Shown in pieces: positions 25,661-35,018 of a stretch of 37,099 nucleotides of DNA. The stretch's first letter is position 1; every line of letters starts with the position of its first letter. Where the stretch lies: the NCBI GenBank assembly GCA_021852275.1, contig JAJZNX010000058.1:1-37099 (forward strand), in the 5' to 3' direction. The translations under genes were made by a program, and so were the position numbers. The notes under the pieces are model-generated. The model had not been told where the DNA came from, did no database searches, and was given only the letters and a program-made list of their open reading frames with translations. The stretch comes from Planctomycetota bacterium. Its GTDB lineage: Bacteria > Planctomycetota > Phycisphaerae > WQYP01.

Positions 25661-26899
25661 TCAGGGCAAACGCAATGGCCCGGCACCTGGTTGTGGTTGG
25701 TGATAACGAATCAAATGCCCGATTCCGGCAAAACGCATGAGCGGTTGGGATCGTAGATGTATTCGGCTCCAGGGAAGTTTGATCATTCGCCATGGAATCA
25801 TGGGGCCGCCAAATCGTTTTGCCAAAGCCCCGTACGCGGGTGAAATCCAATTACCTGCACCTTTCACATTTTGCCAACGTCCGCCGTTGATGCAATCAAC
25901 CAATACAGCCCGGCGCGACGGATTGATAATCTTGTTGTCCACCATCACCAGCTTGGCACCTGGTGCCGAAAGTACCAGCGCTCCGGTATAATAGGGAGTG
26001 AAAATGGTATTGTGAACCAGGTACAAGGTTCCGGTATGGTTCGCATTGCCGTCCCGTCCAAAGTTAATGACTTGCCGGTTCCCGGACATGTTCTTCTTCT
26101 TGATGATGAAGCATCCCATCACCACCGCATCGCTGTGCGGTTGATCCGTGTTGCCGCGGTCATCCACCAGGTCCAGTTCGCGGTTAGCCGAGCCGTGAAT
26201 ATAGCAATATTCTACCCAGGTGATGTGGGCCCGGCTTTTGAGGTTATGGCCGGTAAGACTGTCGGAAATCTCACAGCCACTGATCAGTGCGCTGGTTCCA
26301 CCCAGATATAAATTGTGGTTGTACCCGGCTTGATGAAACGTGCCATTGTTTGTAATCAGGCAGTCTTCAATGACTTGCTGCGAACCCGTATGCCGGGCTA
26401 GTTCGCCATTGCTCATGATGCCCATATCATTGCCGTGAATGTAGCAGTTGCGAATAAGGATATTATTTGCGGCATTAATACGTACGCCAGCACCGTTGGA
26501 TGAGTTATTGTGGGCGCCGGTAAGATCAAAGCCTCGCAGCGTGCAGCCGCTGGCGGTGGGGTCAAATTGAAAAATTGCCCGTGGCAGCGGTTGACGTCCG
26601 GAATAATCAAACCCCTGGCCGTTAATTTTCACGTATCGCTCAGGAATGGCTGATTCAATGGTAATGCGGGGCTTTTGCAGCAGCACCGCTACGCGGCGAT
26701 AGGCCCGTCCTTCCGGTAACGGCCAAACTTTAATAATATCCCCGGGCCGGGCTGCACGCACCGCCTGGACGATGTTGTGAAACTGTCGGCCAGGGCCTAC
26801 TTGCAAAACCGCAGCTTCCGTTAACGATGGAATCACCATCGCCGGCAGCAGCATACAGATCAGTCGTATCTGGAGCTTTGTAATGAACTGCAAAGCCAT
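25661..26899 (-). CDS. secreted right-handed parallel beta-helix repeat protein
   Basis: About 412 residues from the ATG at 26899; a TTG one codon earlier is also in frame, and no clear ribosome binding site is seen for either. The signal peptide spans about residues 8-30. The mature part starts with AAVLQVGPGRQFHNIVQAV, the usual opening of parallel beta-helix (pectate lyase-like) proteins. Repeated coils of the type NILIRNCYIHGNDMGI, QQVIEDCLITNNGTF, SALISGCEISDS and VEYCYIHGSA follow (about 145-260). Members bind or cleave acidic polysaccharides. I see no clear catalytic signature, so enzyme action is not claimed. It lies upstream of the protease on the same strand (62 bases apart) and may share a transcript. 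Confidence 0.82.
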   Translation of the reverse strand: MALQFITKLQIRLICMLLPAMVIPSLTEAAVLQVGPGRQFHNIVQAVRAARPGDIIKVWPLPEGRAYRRVAVLLQKPRITIESAIPERYVKINGQGFDYSGRQPLPRAIFQFDPTASGCTLRGFDLTGAHNNSSNGAGVRINAANNILIRNCYIHGNDMGIMSNGELARHTGSQQVIEDCLITNNGTFHQAGYNHNLYLGGTSALISGCEISDSLTGHNLKSRAHITWVEYCYIHGSANRELDLVDDRGNTDQPHSDAVVMGCFIIKKKNMSGNRQVINFGRDGNANHTGTLYLVHNTIFTPYYTGALVLSAPGAKLVMVDNKIINPSRRAVLVDCINGGRWQNVKGAGNWISPAYGALAKRFGGPMIPWRMIKLPWSRIHLRSQPLMRFAGIGHLIRYHQPQPGAGPLRLP

Positions 26900-27014
26900 C
26901 AAGGAGTTCTCATATATCAGCTACCGACCCGTGGATGCCCCAGTCTTGTTTGAGGATCAAGCCAACATCATCATCATTGTATCCACTTATGGTAAATATA
27001 GAGAAGATTCGTGC

Positions 27015-27410
27015 TTACATGATTTGGGTTTGCACCGCCGGCGGATGCCGCAGCGTTTGCAGTACCGGACATGTTTCCACGGCGGCACGCACGCGATCAT
27101 GAAGTTCGGGCGGCAGTTTGCTAAATACATTGCTGAGCACCACCTGCATGTCCCCCAGGCGTGATGGATCTTTGAAATACTGTTTGGTAACCGTGGCCTG
27201 CACGTCCGACAGCGGATTGCCGGCTTTCTTGGCAGTCAGCAGGGCCAGCATCATTTCACAAGCCGCCAGAGCAATTGGTACTAAATCCGTTGGCCCAGGC
27301 CCTGTACCGCCGCCGCCCTGGCCTGGCATCAGGTCAATGCGCAACTTCCAGCTTTCGTGTTCCACATCAATGGCAAAATTACCCACTTGCTTCAATGTAA
27401 ACGTAGTCAT
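27015..27410 (-). CDS. OsmC family protein
   Basis: A small cytoplasmic protein of 131 residues, matching the usual OsmC length of about 130-140. The two redox cysteines are C51 in ALAACEMM and C114 in VETCPVLQTL. The signature GPGPTDLVPIALAAC (37-51) is that of the OsmC/YhfA fold. Members reduce organic hydroperoxides with a cysteine pair; some YhfA-like members have other roles. The ATG at 27410 has a GGAG about 12 bases upstream, rather far. It is the next gene after yidD (72 bases), and the order rnpA-yidD-osmC is unusual, since yidC normally follows yidD. Confidence 0.85.
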   Translation of the reverse strand: MTTFTLKQVGNFAIDVEHESWKLRIDLMPGQGGGGTGPGPTDLVPIALAACEMMLALLTAKKAGNPLSDVQATVTKQYFKDPSRLGDMQVVLSNVFSKLPPELHDRVRAAVETCPVLQTLRHPPAVQTQIM

Positions 27411-27481
27411 TATAAAACAAAACTCCAGAAAGACCGACGGGGTAATGCTATGCGGTGTTACAAAAAAAATCCAGTACCCGG

Positions 27482-27742
27482 CTATCGGTTATCTTCCCAC
27501 TGCCGGACCGGAGGCGGTGGCACCGGATCGTACCCGCCTTTGACAAACGGATGACAGCGGGCGATACGCATCAGCGTCATCCATCCACCGCGCCACGGTC
27601 CATACGTTTTAATGGCCTCCAGCCCATAGTTGCTGCACGTGGGTTGATAACGGCAGTGTCCACCTAAAAATGGTGAAAGTGTTACCTGGTACAGTCGAAT
27701 CAGCATCAGAAAAAGCCATCCAAATATCCGGCGCATGTTCAT
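27482..27742 (-). CDS. yidD: membrane protein insertion efficiency factor YidD
   Basis: A short protein of 86 residues with an N-terminal amphipathic/hydrophobic segment (5-20) and the family core [20 protein letters not shown], followed by [20 protein letters not shown], all characteristic of YidD. It helps YidC insert proteins into the inner membrane. The ATG at 27742 directly follows the rnpA stop TAA. A second in-frame ATG at 27736 has the better distance from GAGG and may be the true start. The rnpA-yidD order is the standard one in bacteria. Confidence 0.95.
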   Translation of the reverse strand: MNMRRIFGWLFLMLIRLYQVTLSPFLGGHCRYQPTCSNYGLEAIKTYGPWRGGWMTLMRIARCHPFVKGGYDPVPPPPVRQWEDNR

Positions 27743-28117
27743 TTACCTCAACACGCAGCGCAAAATATCCTGGTATTTTACCACGGACAATCGCCGATGC
27801 GGGCGTACCACCAGCAAAGCGTCCACCCCCGGCGGTAACTCGTGTTGCATCAGACGGTGTGCTTCGCGAATGCGCCGACGAATTGCATTTCTTTCTACCG
27901 CGCCCCCGCATTTTTTTGAAACCGATATCGCGATGCGCATCAGACCATTATCCGCTCGTCGGTGACAGCACGCCAGGATCGGGTGATGCGTGCGCCGCCG
28001 CCCGCTGCGAAATACCTGATCCACTGTTCGCTTGCCGCCCAGTCGCTGGTTTTTCATTAGCGTTAATGTTCTCCCGCGGTTCGGTTCAATCGTGGGAGGT
28101 GACTGTGGATTTTCCAT
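27743..28117 (-). CDS. rnpA: ribonuclease P protein component
   Basis: A basic protein of 124 residues (from the ATG at 28117, with GAGG 6 bases upstream). It binds RNase P RNA and helps mature the 5' ends of tRNAs. The family core is RIAISVSKKCGGAVERNAIRRR followed by IREAHRL, with the RNR-like basic helix. Other in-frame ATGs are at 28156 and 28057. The latter would give the usual length (about 104) starting MKNQRLGG, but its ribosome site is 12 bases away. No rpmH reading frame is visible directly upstream, although rpmH-rnpA is the common order. It is followed without a gap by yidD. Confidence 0.93.
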   Translation of the reverse strand: MENPQSPPTIEPNRGRTLTLMKNQRLGGKRTVDQVFRSGRRRTHHPILACCHRRADNGLMRIAISVSKKCGGAVERNAIRRRIREAHRLMQHELPPGVDALLVVRPHRRLSVVKYQDILRCVLR

Positions 28118-28255
28118 GGTATGCCTCGATCGGCTTGTCCGTCTTTCTCCAACCACTATAACTTGTCGGCCACGTGGTTGAAAATGAACGCCGAATCTAT
28201 TCGGTTGGAGTTTAGCATTTCCCGTCCAGAACGCGACACATGCCGCCGGTCGTCC

Positions 28256-28283
28256 TTGGACATTCCATATCCTTCCCTATAAT
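28256..28283 (+). promoter_or_regulatory. sigma-70 type promoter of the aldolase gene
   Basis: TTGGAC (28256-28261) and a perfect TATAAT (28278-28283) are 16 bases apart. The predicted start is near 28290, giving a leader of about 100 bases before the ATG at 28393. The divergent rnpA cluster begins on the other side, so a promoter is expected here. Confidence 0.6.
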
Positions 28284-28392
28284 AAAGCATGCCGGTGCCA
28301 ATGGCGGCCATAAAGGTGTCGGTTGTCACAGATGCCAACCTTCTCTGTTCGCCGCCGGGACATCCCGTGGTACTGGCAGAAAGGAAAATCCC

Positions 28393-29421
28393 ATGAATGT
28401 AACGCAACTTATCGATACGGCCAACGCCCTGATGATCGACGGCAAGGGATTGCTCGCCATGGACGAAAGCAACCCTACCTGCAATAAGCGATTCGCGGCA
28501 CTGGGCATCGCTCAGACGGCGGAAAACCGCCGCGCCTATCGCAATCTCATTGTTACCACACCTGGCTTGGGTGATTTTATCAGCGGTGCCATTCTCTTTG
28601 ATGAAACCATGCGCCAGCAGACCAACGCCGGTATTTCATTTGTCGAGGCTCTCAAGAAAGCAGGCATCATTCCCGGCATCAAGGTGGACATGGGGGCCAA
28701 AGACATGGCCGGTTTTCCCGGCGAAAAGGTTACCGAGGGATTGGATGGTTTGCGTTCGCGCCTGGCCGAATATGCGGCCATGGGGGCGAAATTTGCCAAG
28801 TGGCGGGCCGTGATCACCATAGGGGAGGGCATCCCCACGCAGGCTTGTATTGACGGCAATATGCACGCCCTGGCTCGCTACGCGGCACTCTGCCAGGAAG
28901 CGGGGCTGGTGCCCATTGTGGAACCCGAAGTGCTTATGGATGGCAGTCATATGTTGGAGCTATGCCTGGCCGCCACGGAAAAAGCGCAGCATGCGCTTTT
29001 TGATCAGCTCTATCAAATGCGCGTAGACCTGCGCGGAGTTATTCTCAAACCCAATATGGTATTGCCTGGCAAAGGGTGCGCGCATCAGGACAATGTAGAC
29101 CGCGTGGCAGATGCCACCGTGGGGTGCCTGCTCCAGCATGTTCCCGCCATCCTGCCGGGCGTGGCTTTTCTCTCCGGCGGCCAATCGGCTGAATTGGCGT
29201 CGCAGCGTCTTAGCGCCATGAATGTGCGTTTCAAGGGACGCATGCCCTGGGCATTAACTTTTTCCTACTCGCGGGCTATTCAGCAGCCCGCTCTGGAATT
29301 ATGGAAGGGTCAGCCGGCCAATATCACCCTGGCCCAGCGGGCACTGCATCATCGAGCGGCATGCAACAGCGCGGCCCGACGTGGTCTATATAACGCCGCC
29401 ATGGAAAAACAGCTTGTTTGA
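28393..29421 (+). CDS. class I fructose-bisphosphate aldolase
   Basis: A glycolytic and gluconeogenic enzyme of 342 residues that splits fructose 1,6-bisphosphate into glyceraldehyde 3-phosphate and dihydroxyacetone phosphate by a Schiff-base mechanism. The N-terminal GLLAMDESNPTCNKRF (about 19-34), the Schiff-base lysine K219 in VILKPNMVLPG, and FLSGGQS identify the animal/plant type class I enzyme (usual length about 340-360). The start is ATG 28393 with AAGGAAA 7 bases upstream; the longer frame upstream to 28240 is not supported. A promoter lies at 28256. A polyphosphate kinase gene follows closely. Most bacteria use the metal-dependent class II form. Confidence 0.96.
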   Translation: MNVTQLIDTANALMIDGKGLLAMDESNPTCNKRFAALGIAQTAENRRAYRNLIVTTPGLGDFISGAILFDETMRQQTNAGISFVEALKKAGIIPGIKVDMGAKDMAGFPGEKVTEGLDGLRSRLAEYAAMGAKFAKWRAVITIGEGIPTQACIDGNMHALARYAALCQEAGLVPIVEPEVLMDGSHMLELCLAATEKAQHALFDQLYQMRVDLRGVILKPNMVLPGKGCAHQDNVDRVADATVGCLLQHVPAILPGVAFLSGGQSAELASQRLSAMNVRFKGRMPWALTFSYSRAIQQPALELWKGQPANITLAQRALHHRAACNSAARRGLYNAAMEKQLV

Positions 29422-29474
29422 ATCTCACCATAAAGCGCCGCAAACTATCTTCTTCAGGAATCAGGAATATGCTT

Positions 29475-30305
29475 ATGAATTATGAAAAGAATTTCCGGGT
29501 AAAACCGGGCACCAACGTCAAGCTATCCCGCATGGATCCCGCCTTCACCGGCAATCACAAGCACCACAAACAGGCGGCTGATGAAATTGAACATTATCGC
29601 CAGCGGCTTTGGGACCTGCAGGAGTTGCTCTACGCAGATCACCGCTGGTCGCTGCTGATTTGCCTGCAGGGAATGGATGCCGGCGGCAAAGATGGCACCA
29701 TCAATCACGTGCTTGGTGCAATGAACCCGCAGGGGTGCCGGGTGGTGGGGTTCAAGCAGCCGTCGGCGGAAGAATTAAGCCATGATTTTTTATGGCGCGT
29801 GCATCGGTCCGCCCCACGACAGGGTGAAGTCGTTATTTTTAATCGTTCCCACTATGAAGATGTCCTCATTGCCCGCGTACATAACCTGGTACCCCAAAAA
29901 GTCTGGTCCCTTCGCTATGATGCTATCAACGCCTTCGAACAGGAATTGATTGACTCGGGTGTTCATATCATCAAGTTTTTCCTGCACATTTCCAAGGCAG
30001 AACAGCTCAAACGCTTCCATCAGCGGCTCGACGATCCCGCCAAACAATGGAAAATCAGCGAGGCGGACTATCAAGAAAGACCCTTCTGGAATGATTACAC
30101 CGCGGCCTACGAAGATGCACTTTCGCGTTGCAGCACTGCCGATGCACCATGGTACGTCATTCCGTCAAATCATAAATGGTTCCGTAATCTGGCGGTAGCC
30201 TGTATTGTTGTGGAGCATCTGGAATCCTTGAAGATGAAATTCCCCAAGCCTGCCGTAGATATTCAACACATCCGGAAAGAATATCACGCCGCCGCAAAGG
30301 ACTGA
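29475..30305 (+). CDS. ppk2: polyphosphate kinase 2 (PPK2) family protein
   Basis: A cytoplasmic protein of 276 residues that transfers phosphate between inorganic polyphosphate and nucleotides. Walker A is GMDAGGKDGT (66-75); the Walker B-like lid region is VVIFNRSHYEDVLIARVH (about 119-136); and EADYQERPFWNDYTAAYEDAL is the family's C-terminal stretch. It is a single-domain PPK2 (about 230-300 residues). The ADP-, AMP- or dual-specific class cannot be decided by eye. The ATG at 29475 is chosen because AGGA lies 8 bases upstream; the earlier ATG at 29469 is too close to it. It follows the aldolase by 53 bases, so both may share a transcript with the phosphoglucomutase gene. Confidence 0.93.
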   Translation: MNYEKNFRVKPGTNVKLSRMDPAFTGNHKHHKQAADEIEHYRQRLWDLQELLYADHRWSLLICLQGMDAGGKDGTINHVLGAMNPQGCRVVGFKQPSAEELSHDFLWRVHRSAPRQGEVVIFNRSHYEDVLIARVHNLVPQKVWSLRYDAINAFEQELIDSGVHIIKFFLHISKAEQLKRFHQRLDDPAKQWKISEADYQERPFWNDYTAAYEDALSRCSTADAPWYVIPSNHKWFRNLAVACIVVEHLESLKMKFPKPAVDIQHIRKEYHAAAKD

Positions 30306-30355
30306 CCCACGCACCACGTGGTCGGCTTTGTCTGTTTCATTGGAGTTTAAAAAGC

Positions 30356-32011
30356 ATGAGTATTTCTCTCATGGCGGGCAAGCCGCCTCCGGCCAATATC
30401 CTTATTGATCCGCAGCGTCTGAACCGCGAGTATCTGCAGCGACAGCCCGATCTGTCAGACCCACGCCAACAGGTTGCCTTTGGTACCAGCGGTCATCGCG
30501 GCACGCCCGAAGATGGTACCTTTACCGAGGCCCACGTATTGGCCATAACCCAGGCCATCTGCGAATACCGACAAAGCAGAGGCATCGATGGGCCGCTGTT
30601 TCTCGCCAAAGATACCCACGCCGTAGATACCGCCGCACACAACACCGCCCTGGAAGTGCTGGCGGCTAACAACGTAGAAGCGGTTATCGCCGACGGTGAT
30701 GATTACACTCCGGTGCCCGTTCTCTCTCATGCTATTCTGGTATACAACCGTGGCCGTGTGGCAGGCTACGCTGATGGTATTGCTGTTACACCTTCCCATA
30801 ATCCTCCACGCGATGGCGGCTTCAAATACAACCCTCCCACCGGTGGCCCCGCGGATGTCGATATTACCCAATGGGTGCAGGACCGGGCCAACGCCATACT
30901 GCGCGGTGGCAACCGGGAAGTAAAACGCCTGACTTACCAGAAAGCCGCAGCCTCCGGCACCACGCACCGCCAGAATCTGCTGCGGCCTTATGTGGAAGAT
31001 TTAAACTCCGTCATCGATATGGATGTTATACGTGCATCCGGTCTGCGCATTGCCGCCGATCCGCTGGGTGGGGCAGCCGTCCATCTGTGGGATATCGTGC
31101 GCGAACGTTACAAGCTGGATCTGACAGTGGTTAATCCCGGAGTCGATTTTACCTTTCGCTTTATGCGGGTGGACCATGACGGACAGATTCGCATGGATTG
31201 CTCCAGCCCTTATGCCATGGCCGGTCTGGTGGCTCTCAAAGATCAATATCAAATCACCTTCGGTACGGATACCGATGCTGATCGCCATGGTATTGTCGCA
31301 CCTTCGGTCGGCCTGCTGCCGCCGAATCATAATCTCGCCGTGGCGATACGGTACCTCTTTACCCAGCGCCCCGGTTGGCCTGCTACGGTCATGATCGGTA
31401 AAACCCTGGTCAGCAGCAGTATTATTGATCGAGTCTGCGGGAGTGTCGGGCGTAAAGTATGGGAAGTACCCGTTGGATTCAAATGGTTTGTGGAAGGTCT
31501 TGCCGCCGGCACGCTGGGTTTTGTCGGCGAAGAATCCGCCGGTGCCACGCTGCTGCGGCGGGATGGAATGGTTTGGACCACCGATAAGGACGGACCCGTG
31601 ATGGGCCTGCTGGCCTGTGAAATCACCGCCCGTACCGGCCAGGACCCTGGCCAGCATTATGCCCGGATTGAAAAGGAATTTGGCCGATCTATTTATCGGC
31701 GTGAAGATCAGCCCGCTACGCCTCGCGAAAAGAACATTCTTAAAAATCTCAGCCCCGCCGCAGTCCGGCATACCACCTTGGCCGGCGAACCAATTCTGGC
31801 CGTTTTGACCGCCGCTCCCGGTAACCATGCTCCCATAGGCGGACTCAAGGTGGTAACGGACAACGGCTGGTTTGCCGCCCGGCCCTCCGGTACCGAACCG
31901 CAGTATAAAATTTATGCCGAAAGTCTCATGGACGAATCGCATTTAGACCGCATCATGCAGGAGGCCAGGGAACTGGTGAAAAAGGCCCTGGCTTCCACGG
32001 ATAAAGGATAA
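30356..32011 (+). CDS. pgm: phosphoglucomutase (alpha-D-glucose phosphate-specific)
   Basis: A cytoplasmic enzyme of 551 residues that interconverts glucose 1-phosphate and glucose 6-phosphate, a key step in glycogen and sugar-nucleotide metabolism. VAFGTSGHRGT (40-50) is the N-terminal substrate region. The phosphoserine loop is TPSHNPPRDGG with Ser147. The metal loop is GTDTDADRHG (303-312) with D305, D307 and D309. The sugar-binding loop is GEESAG (near 391), and the phosphate-binding loop RPSGTEPQ lies near 508. The length agrees with the bacterial Pgm family (about 545). The start has GGAG about 12 bases upstream. The glucosidase gene follows after 304 bases. Confidence 0.96.
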   Translation: MSISLMAGKPPPANILIDPQRLNREYLQRQPDLSDPRQQVAFGTSGHRGTPEDGTFTEAHVLAITQAICEYRQSRGIDGPLFLAKDTHAVDTAAHNTALEVLAANNVEAVIADGDDYTPVPVLSHAILVYNRGRVAGYADGIAVTPSHNPPRDGGFKYNPPTGGPADVDITQWVQDRANAILRGGNREVKRLTYQKAAASGTTHRQNLLRPYVEDLNSVIDMDVIRASGLRIAADPLGGAAVHLWDIVRERYKLDLTVVNPGVDFTFRFMRVDHDGQIRMDCSSPYAMAGLVALKDQYQITFGTDTDADRHGIVAPSVGLLPPNHNLAVAIRYLFTQRPGWPATVMIGKTLVSSSIIDRVCGSVGRKVWEVPVGFKWFVEGLAAGTLGFVGEESAGATLLRRDGMVWTTDKDGPVMGLLACEITARTGQDPGQHYARIEKEFGRSIYRREDQPATPREKNILKNLSPAAVRHTTLAGEPILAVLTAAPGNHAPIGGLKVVTDNGWFAARPSGTEPQYKIYAESLMDESHLDRIMQEARELVKKALASTDKG

Positions 32012-32315
32012 AACCTCCGGTGTGGAAAAGATGTTGGAGTTGTCCTGGCAGCCAATCTTTCGGCTCCGTCCATCCGATTAATCGCTCCAGTAATACGTAT
32101 AACTATCATGCCTGTCGACATGTGTGTTATCTGGCTTTTACGCCGTTTGACCGGGTTACGCTGCACCACGCGGGCGGTTTGCAGGAATTGCCCAAACTAT
32201 TTTTGGGCGGTGTCTCACGCGAAAAAAGCCGCTATAATCTGCCGTTGCTGGACTGGCCCTCCCCGCAGGGATATCCATCTAGCGTATCCCGTCGTTAGAT
32301 AAGGAGTCTTATACC
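32012..32315 (+). other. intergenic region with hairpin and putative promoter of the glucosidase gene
   Basis: This 304-base gap contains a 7-bp hairpin GCCCAAA/TTTGGGC (32190-32196 and 32202-32208), which may end the pgm transcript although it has no T-run. Downstream is TATAAT at 32233-32238 with only a weak -35. This would give a leader of about 70 bases for the glucosidase. Small ORFs here look like chance. Confidence 0.4.
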
Positions 32316-35018
32316 ATGAAGCCATCTTCTCCAGAAAATCATGCCCACCAGACTCTGTCTGTCACCGTGGAACATCAGCGACTCGCTTCTCCTGATTCGG
32401 CCAAATTGTGGGCCAAATGGGGGCCTTATCTTTCGGATCGGGCCTGGGGTACTGTTCGCGAAGATTATTCGCCCGATGGCAACGCATGGAATTATTTTTC
32501 CCATGATATGGCCCGCAGCCGGGCCTACCGTTGGAGCGAAGACGGTATTGGGGGTATTTCCGACGAACAGCAGATCCTTTGCTTCGCTCCCGCCTTTTGG
32601 AATGGCCGCGATCCTATTCTTAAGGAACGCTTTTTCGGTTTAACCAACCAGGAAGGCAACCATGGCGAAGATGTCAAAGAATACTGGTTTCATCTGGATA
32701 ATCTCCCTTCGCATGCCTACATGAAAATGCTCTACCGCTATCCTCTGGCCGAATTCCCTTACCGCGAACTGGTGGAAATTAACCGCCGCCGCGGTGCCGA
32801 CCAGCCCGAATATGAGCTGGCGGATACCGGTATTTTTGCCGACAACGCCTTTTTTGACATCCAGATCGAATACGCCAAGGCCGATCCGGGCACCATACTG
32901 TGTCGCTGTACGGTCACCAACAGATCCACGGAAATTGCCACGCTGCACGTATTGCCAACCCTCTGGTTCCGCAATACCTGGGCTTGGGATAAAACCGCCG
33001 CTTCCGAACCCGCGATCCGCGCCCGGGACCTCGGCCGGCCGGATGAAACGCTTCTGGTGGCCCGGCACGCCGAACTAGGTGAAGTCTATCTGTATGGGCG
33101 CGAGTCGGCGGAAACCCTTTTTACCTTTAACGAAACCAATCGCCGAAAACTCTTCAATGCTCCCAATACCCATCCCGCCGTCAAAGATGCCTTCCATGAT
33201 TATCTCATTGCCCGCAACCCTGCAGCCGTGCATCAGGAAGCCTTTGGTACCAAAGCCGCACTGCATTACCAGTTGCATCTGGGGGCGGGTGCCAGCCATA
33301 CCATCCAGATCGTTCTTTCCGAGCAGGCCCGGCCCAGACCCTACGAAAACTTTGATGCCGTTTTCACAGCCAGAATTGCCGAGGCCGACGCATTTTATGC
33401 TTCCATGCTTCCGCAGGTTTGTGATGAGCAGATGCGTTTGATTCAAAGGCGAGCCTTTGCCGGATTGCTTTGGAGCAAGCAATTTTATAATTACGATGTT
33501 ACTACCTGGCTCAAGGGTGACAGCGGCGCGCCGGCACCAAAGGACCGCGCATGCGGCCGCAATTCTCATTGGAAGCATCTCGCATCCAGGGATATCATCG
33601 TCATGCCCGATAAATGGGAATACCCATGGTTTGCCGCCTGGGATTGGGTCTTCCACGCACTGACCCTGGGTTATGTGGATGTGGCCATGGCCAAAAGCCA
33701 GTTAGAACTCATCTGCTCCGAACGCTACCAGAATCTTTCCGGCCAATTGCCCGCTTACGAATGGGCTTTTGGCGATGTCAATCCGCCAGTGCAGGCCTTG
33801 GCCGTCTGGCGCATCTATAACCTGGATAAACGCCGTAACGGAGGCTGCGGAGATTTCGGCTTCCTTGAACGCATGTACCACAAATTGCTCGTCAATTTCG
33901 TCTGGTGGGTCAACCGCAAGGACCGCCGCGGTAATAACATTTTTGAAGGCGGATTTCTCGGCCTCGATAATATCTCCGTCTTCGATCGCAGCCGCCCTCT
34001 TCCCAATGGCGAACATCTCGAGCAGGCCGACGCCACCGGCTGGATGGGCCTATTTTGCCTGAACATGATGACCATCGGCCTGGAGCTTTCCCAGAAGGAT
34101 CCCAATTATTCCCATCTGGTCGTCAAATTTCTGGACCACTTCGCCGCCATTTCCAGCGCCATCAATTCCCCCGGCCATCACGGTCTGTGCCTCTGGGATG
34201 AAACCGACGGCTTTTACTATGACACCATCGCCCAGAATCATTCCGCCAAATTTCCCCTGCGTGTGCGTTCGCTCGTCGGCCTGATCCCGCTTCTGGCCGT
34301 ACAGATCATCGATCGCAGTTGGATCGAAAATCTCCCCGCATTCAAGGACCGCTCGCAATCCGATCTGATCCGCAAATACATCGGCGAAGAAAATATCGGA
34401 TGGACCTGGTCCGCCGATTCCAGCCGCTGCCTGCTGAGCATTGCCAACAAGGACCGTCTGCAACGGGCCTTGCGCTACGTAGTGGATGAAAATGAATTTC
34501 TTTCACCTTTCGGCCTGCGCAGCGTTTCCAAGTTTCATCACGAACACCCCTTCAGCCTGGGATTGGATAACCGCCAGTGGGAAATTCGTTACGAACCCGC
34601 CGAATCCACCAACGGTCTCTTTGGCGGAAATTCCAACTGGCGCGGACCCATCTGGTTTCCCACCGCTTATCTGCTGGTAACCGCTTTGCGAACATATCAT
34701 CACTTTTATGGCTCTGGCCTCACGGTACCCATCCCCGGTCAGAACGGTAAATCCATGAATCTGCTGCAGCTTTCCGAAGAAATTTCCCGTCGCATGATTG
34801 CCATTTTCATGACCGATAAAAATGGACGTCGGCCCGTGCATGGCGGACAGAAGCTTTTTCAGGACAACTCCCTGTGGAAAGATATGATCCCATTTCACGA
34901 ATATTTTAACGGCGACGATGGCGCGGGCCTCGGCGCATCTCACCAGACCGGCTGGACGGCTCTGGTAGTGCAGCTTATTGACTATGTAACCCGCAGCTAC
35001 GGAAAAACCGGCGGCTAA
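32316..35018 (+). CDS. glucosidase, GH63-like (mannosylglycerate hydrolase / alpha-glucosidase type)
   Basis: A 900-residue protein without a clear signal peptide, so probably cytoplasmic. The N-terminal half (about 30-370) looks like a beta-sandwich, and the rest is an (alpha/alpha)6 barrel. Marks of the GH63 family are WKHLASRDIIVMPDKWEYPW (about 419-438) then FAAWDWVFHALTLG, the AYEWAFGDVNPP loop, and GGNSNWRGPIWFPTAYLL near residue 770. Acidic residues in these loops (such as D in AAWDW and E or D in YEWAFGD) are candidates for catalysis. Members cut alpha-glucosides or mannosyl/glucosyl-glycerate; the substrate is unknown here. AAGGAG lies 11 bases before the ATG. With pgm, aldolase and ppk2 upstream, a role in storage carbohydrate use is likely. 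Confidence 0.85.
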   Translation: MKPSSPENHAHQTLSVTVEHQRLASPDSAKLWAKWGPYLSDRAWGTVREDYSPDGNAWNYFSHDMARSRAYRWSEDGIGGISDEQQILCFAPAFWNGRDPILKERFFGLTNQEGNHGEDVKEYWFHLDNLPSHAYMKMLYRYPLAEFPYRELVEINRRRGADQPEYELADTGIFADNAFFDIQIEYAKADPGTILCRCTVTNRSTEIATLHVLPTLWFRNTWAWDKTAASEPAIRARDLGRPDETLLVARHAELGEVYLYGRESAETLFTFNETNRRKLFNAPNTHPAVKDAFHDYLIARNPAAVHQEAFGTKAALHYQLHLGAGASHTIQIVLSEQARPRPYENFDAVFTARIAEADAFYASMLPQVCDEQMRLIQRRAFAGLLWSKQFYNYDVTTWLKGDSGAPAPKDRACGRNSHWKHLASRDIIVMPDKWEYPWFAAWDWVFHALTLGYVDVAMAKSQLELICSERYQNLSGQLPAYEWAFGDVNPPVQALAVWRIYNLDKRRNGGCGDFGFLERMYHKLLVNFVWWVNRKDRRGNNIFEGGFLGLDNISVFDRSRPLPNGEHLEQADATGWMGLFCLNMMTIGLELSQKDPNYSHLVVKFLDHFAAISSAINSPGHHGLCLWDETDGFYYDTIAQNHSAKFPLRVRSLVGLIPLLAVQIIDRSWIENLPAFKDRSQSDLIRKYIGEENIGWTWSADSSRCLLSIANKDRLQRALRYVVDENEFLSPFGLRSVSKFHHEHPFSLGLDNRQWEIRYEPAESTNGLFGGNSNWRGPIWFPTAYLLVTALRTYHHFYGSGLTVPIPGQNGKSMNLLQLSEEISRRMIAIFMTDKNGRRPVHGGQKLFQDNSLWKDMIPFHEYFNGDDGAGLGASHQTGWTALVVQLIDYVTRSYGKTGG

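Noticed and set aside
25599-25850. N-terminal extension of the protease frame
   Set aside because: It overlaps the beta-helix gene and gives no signal peptide at its N-terminus; the ATG at 25598 has both a ribosome site and a signal peptide.
28156-28407. 83-residue minus-strand ORF upstream of rnpA, considered as possible rpmH
   Set aside because: The sequence does not resemble ribosomal protein L34 and it covers the aldolase promoter.
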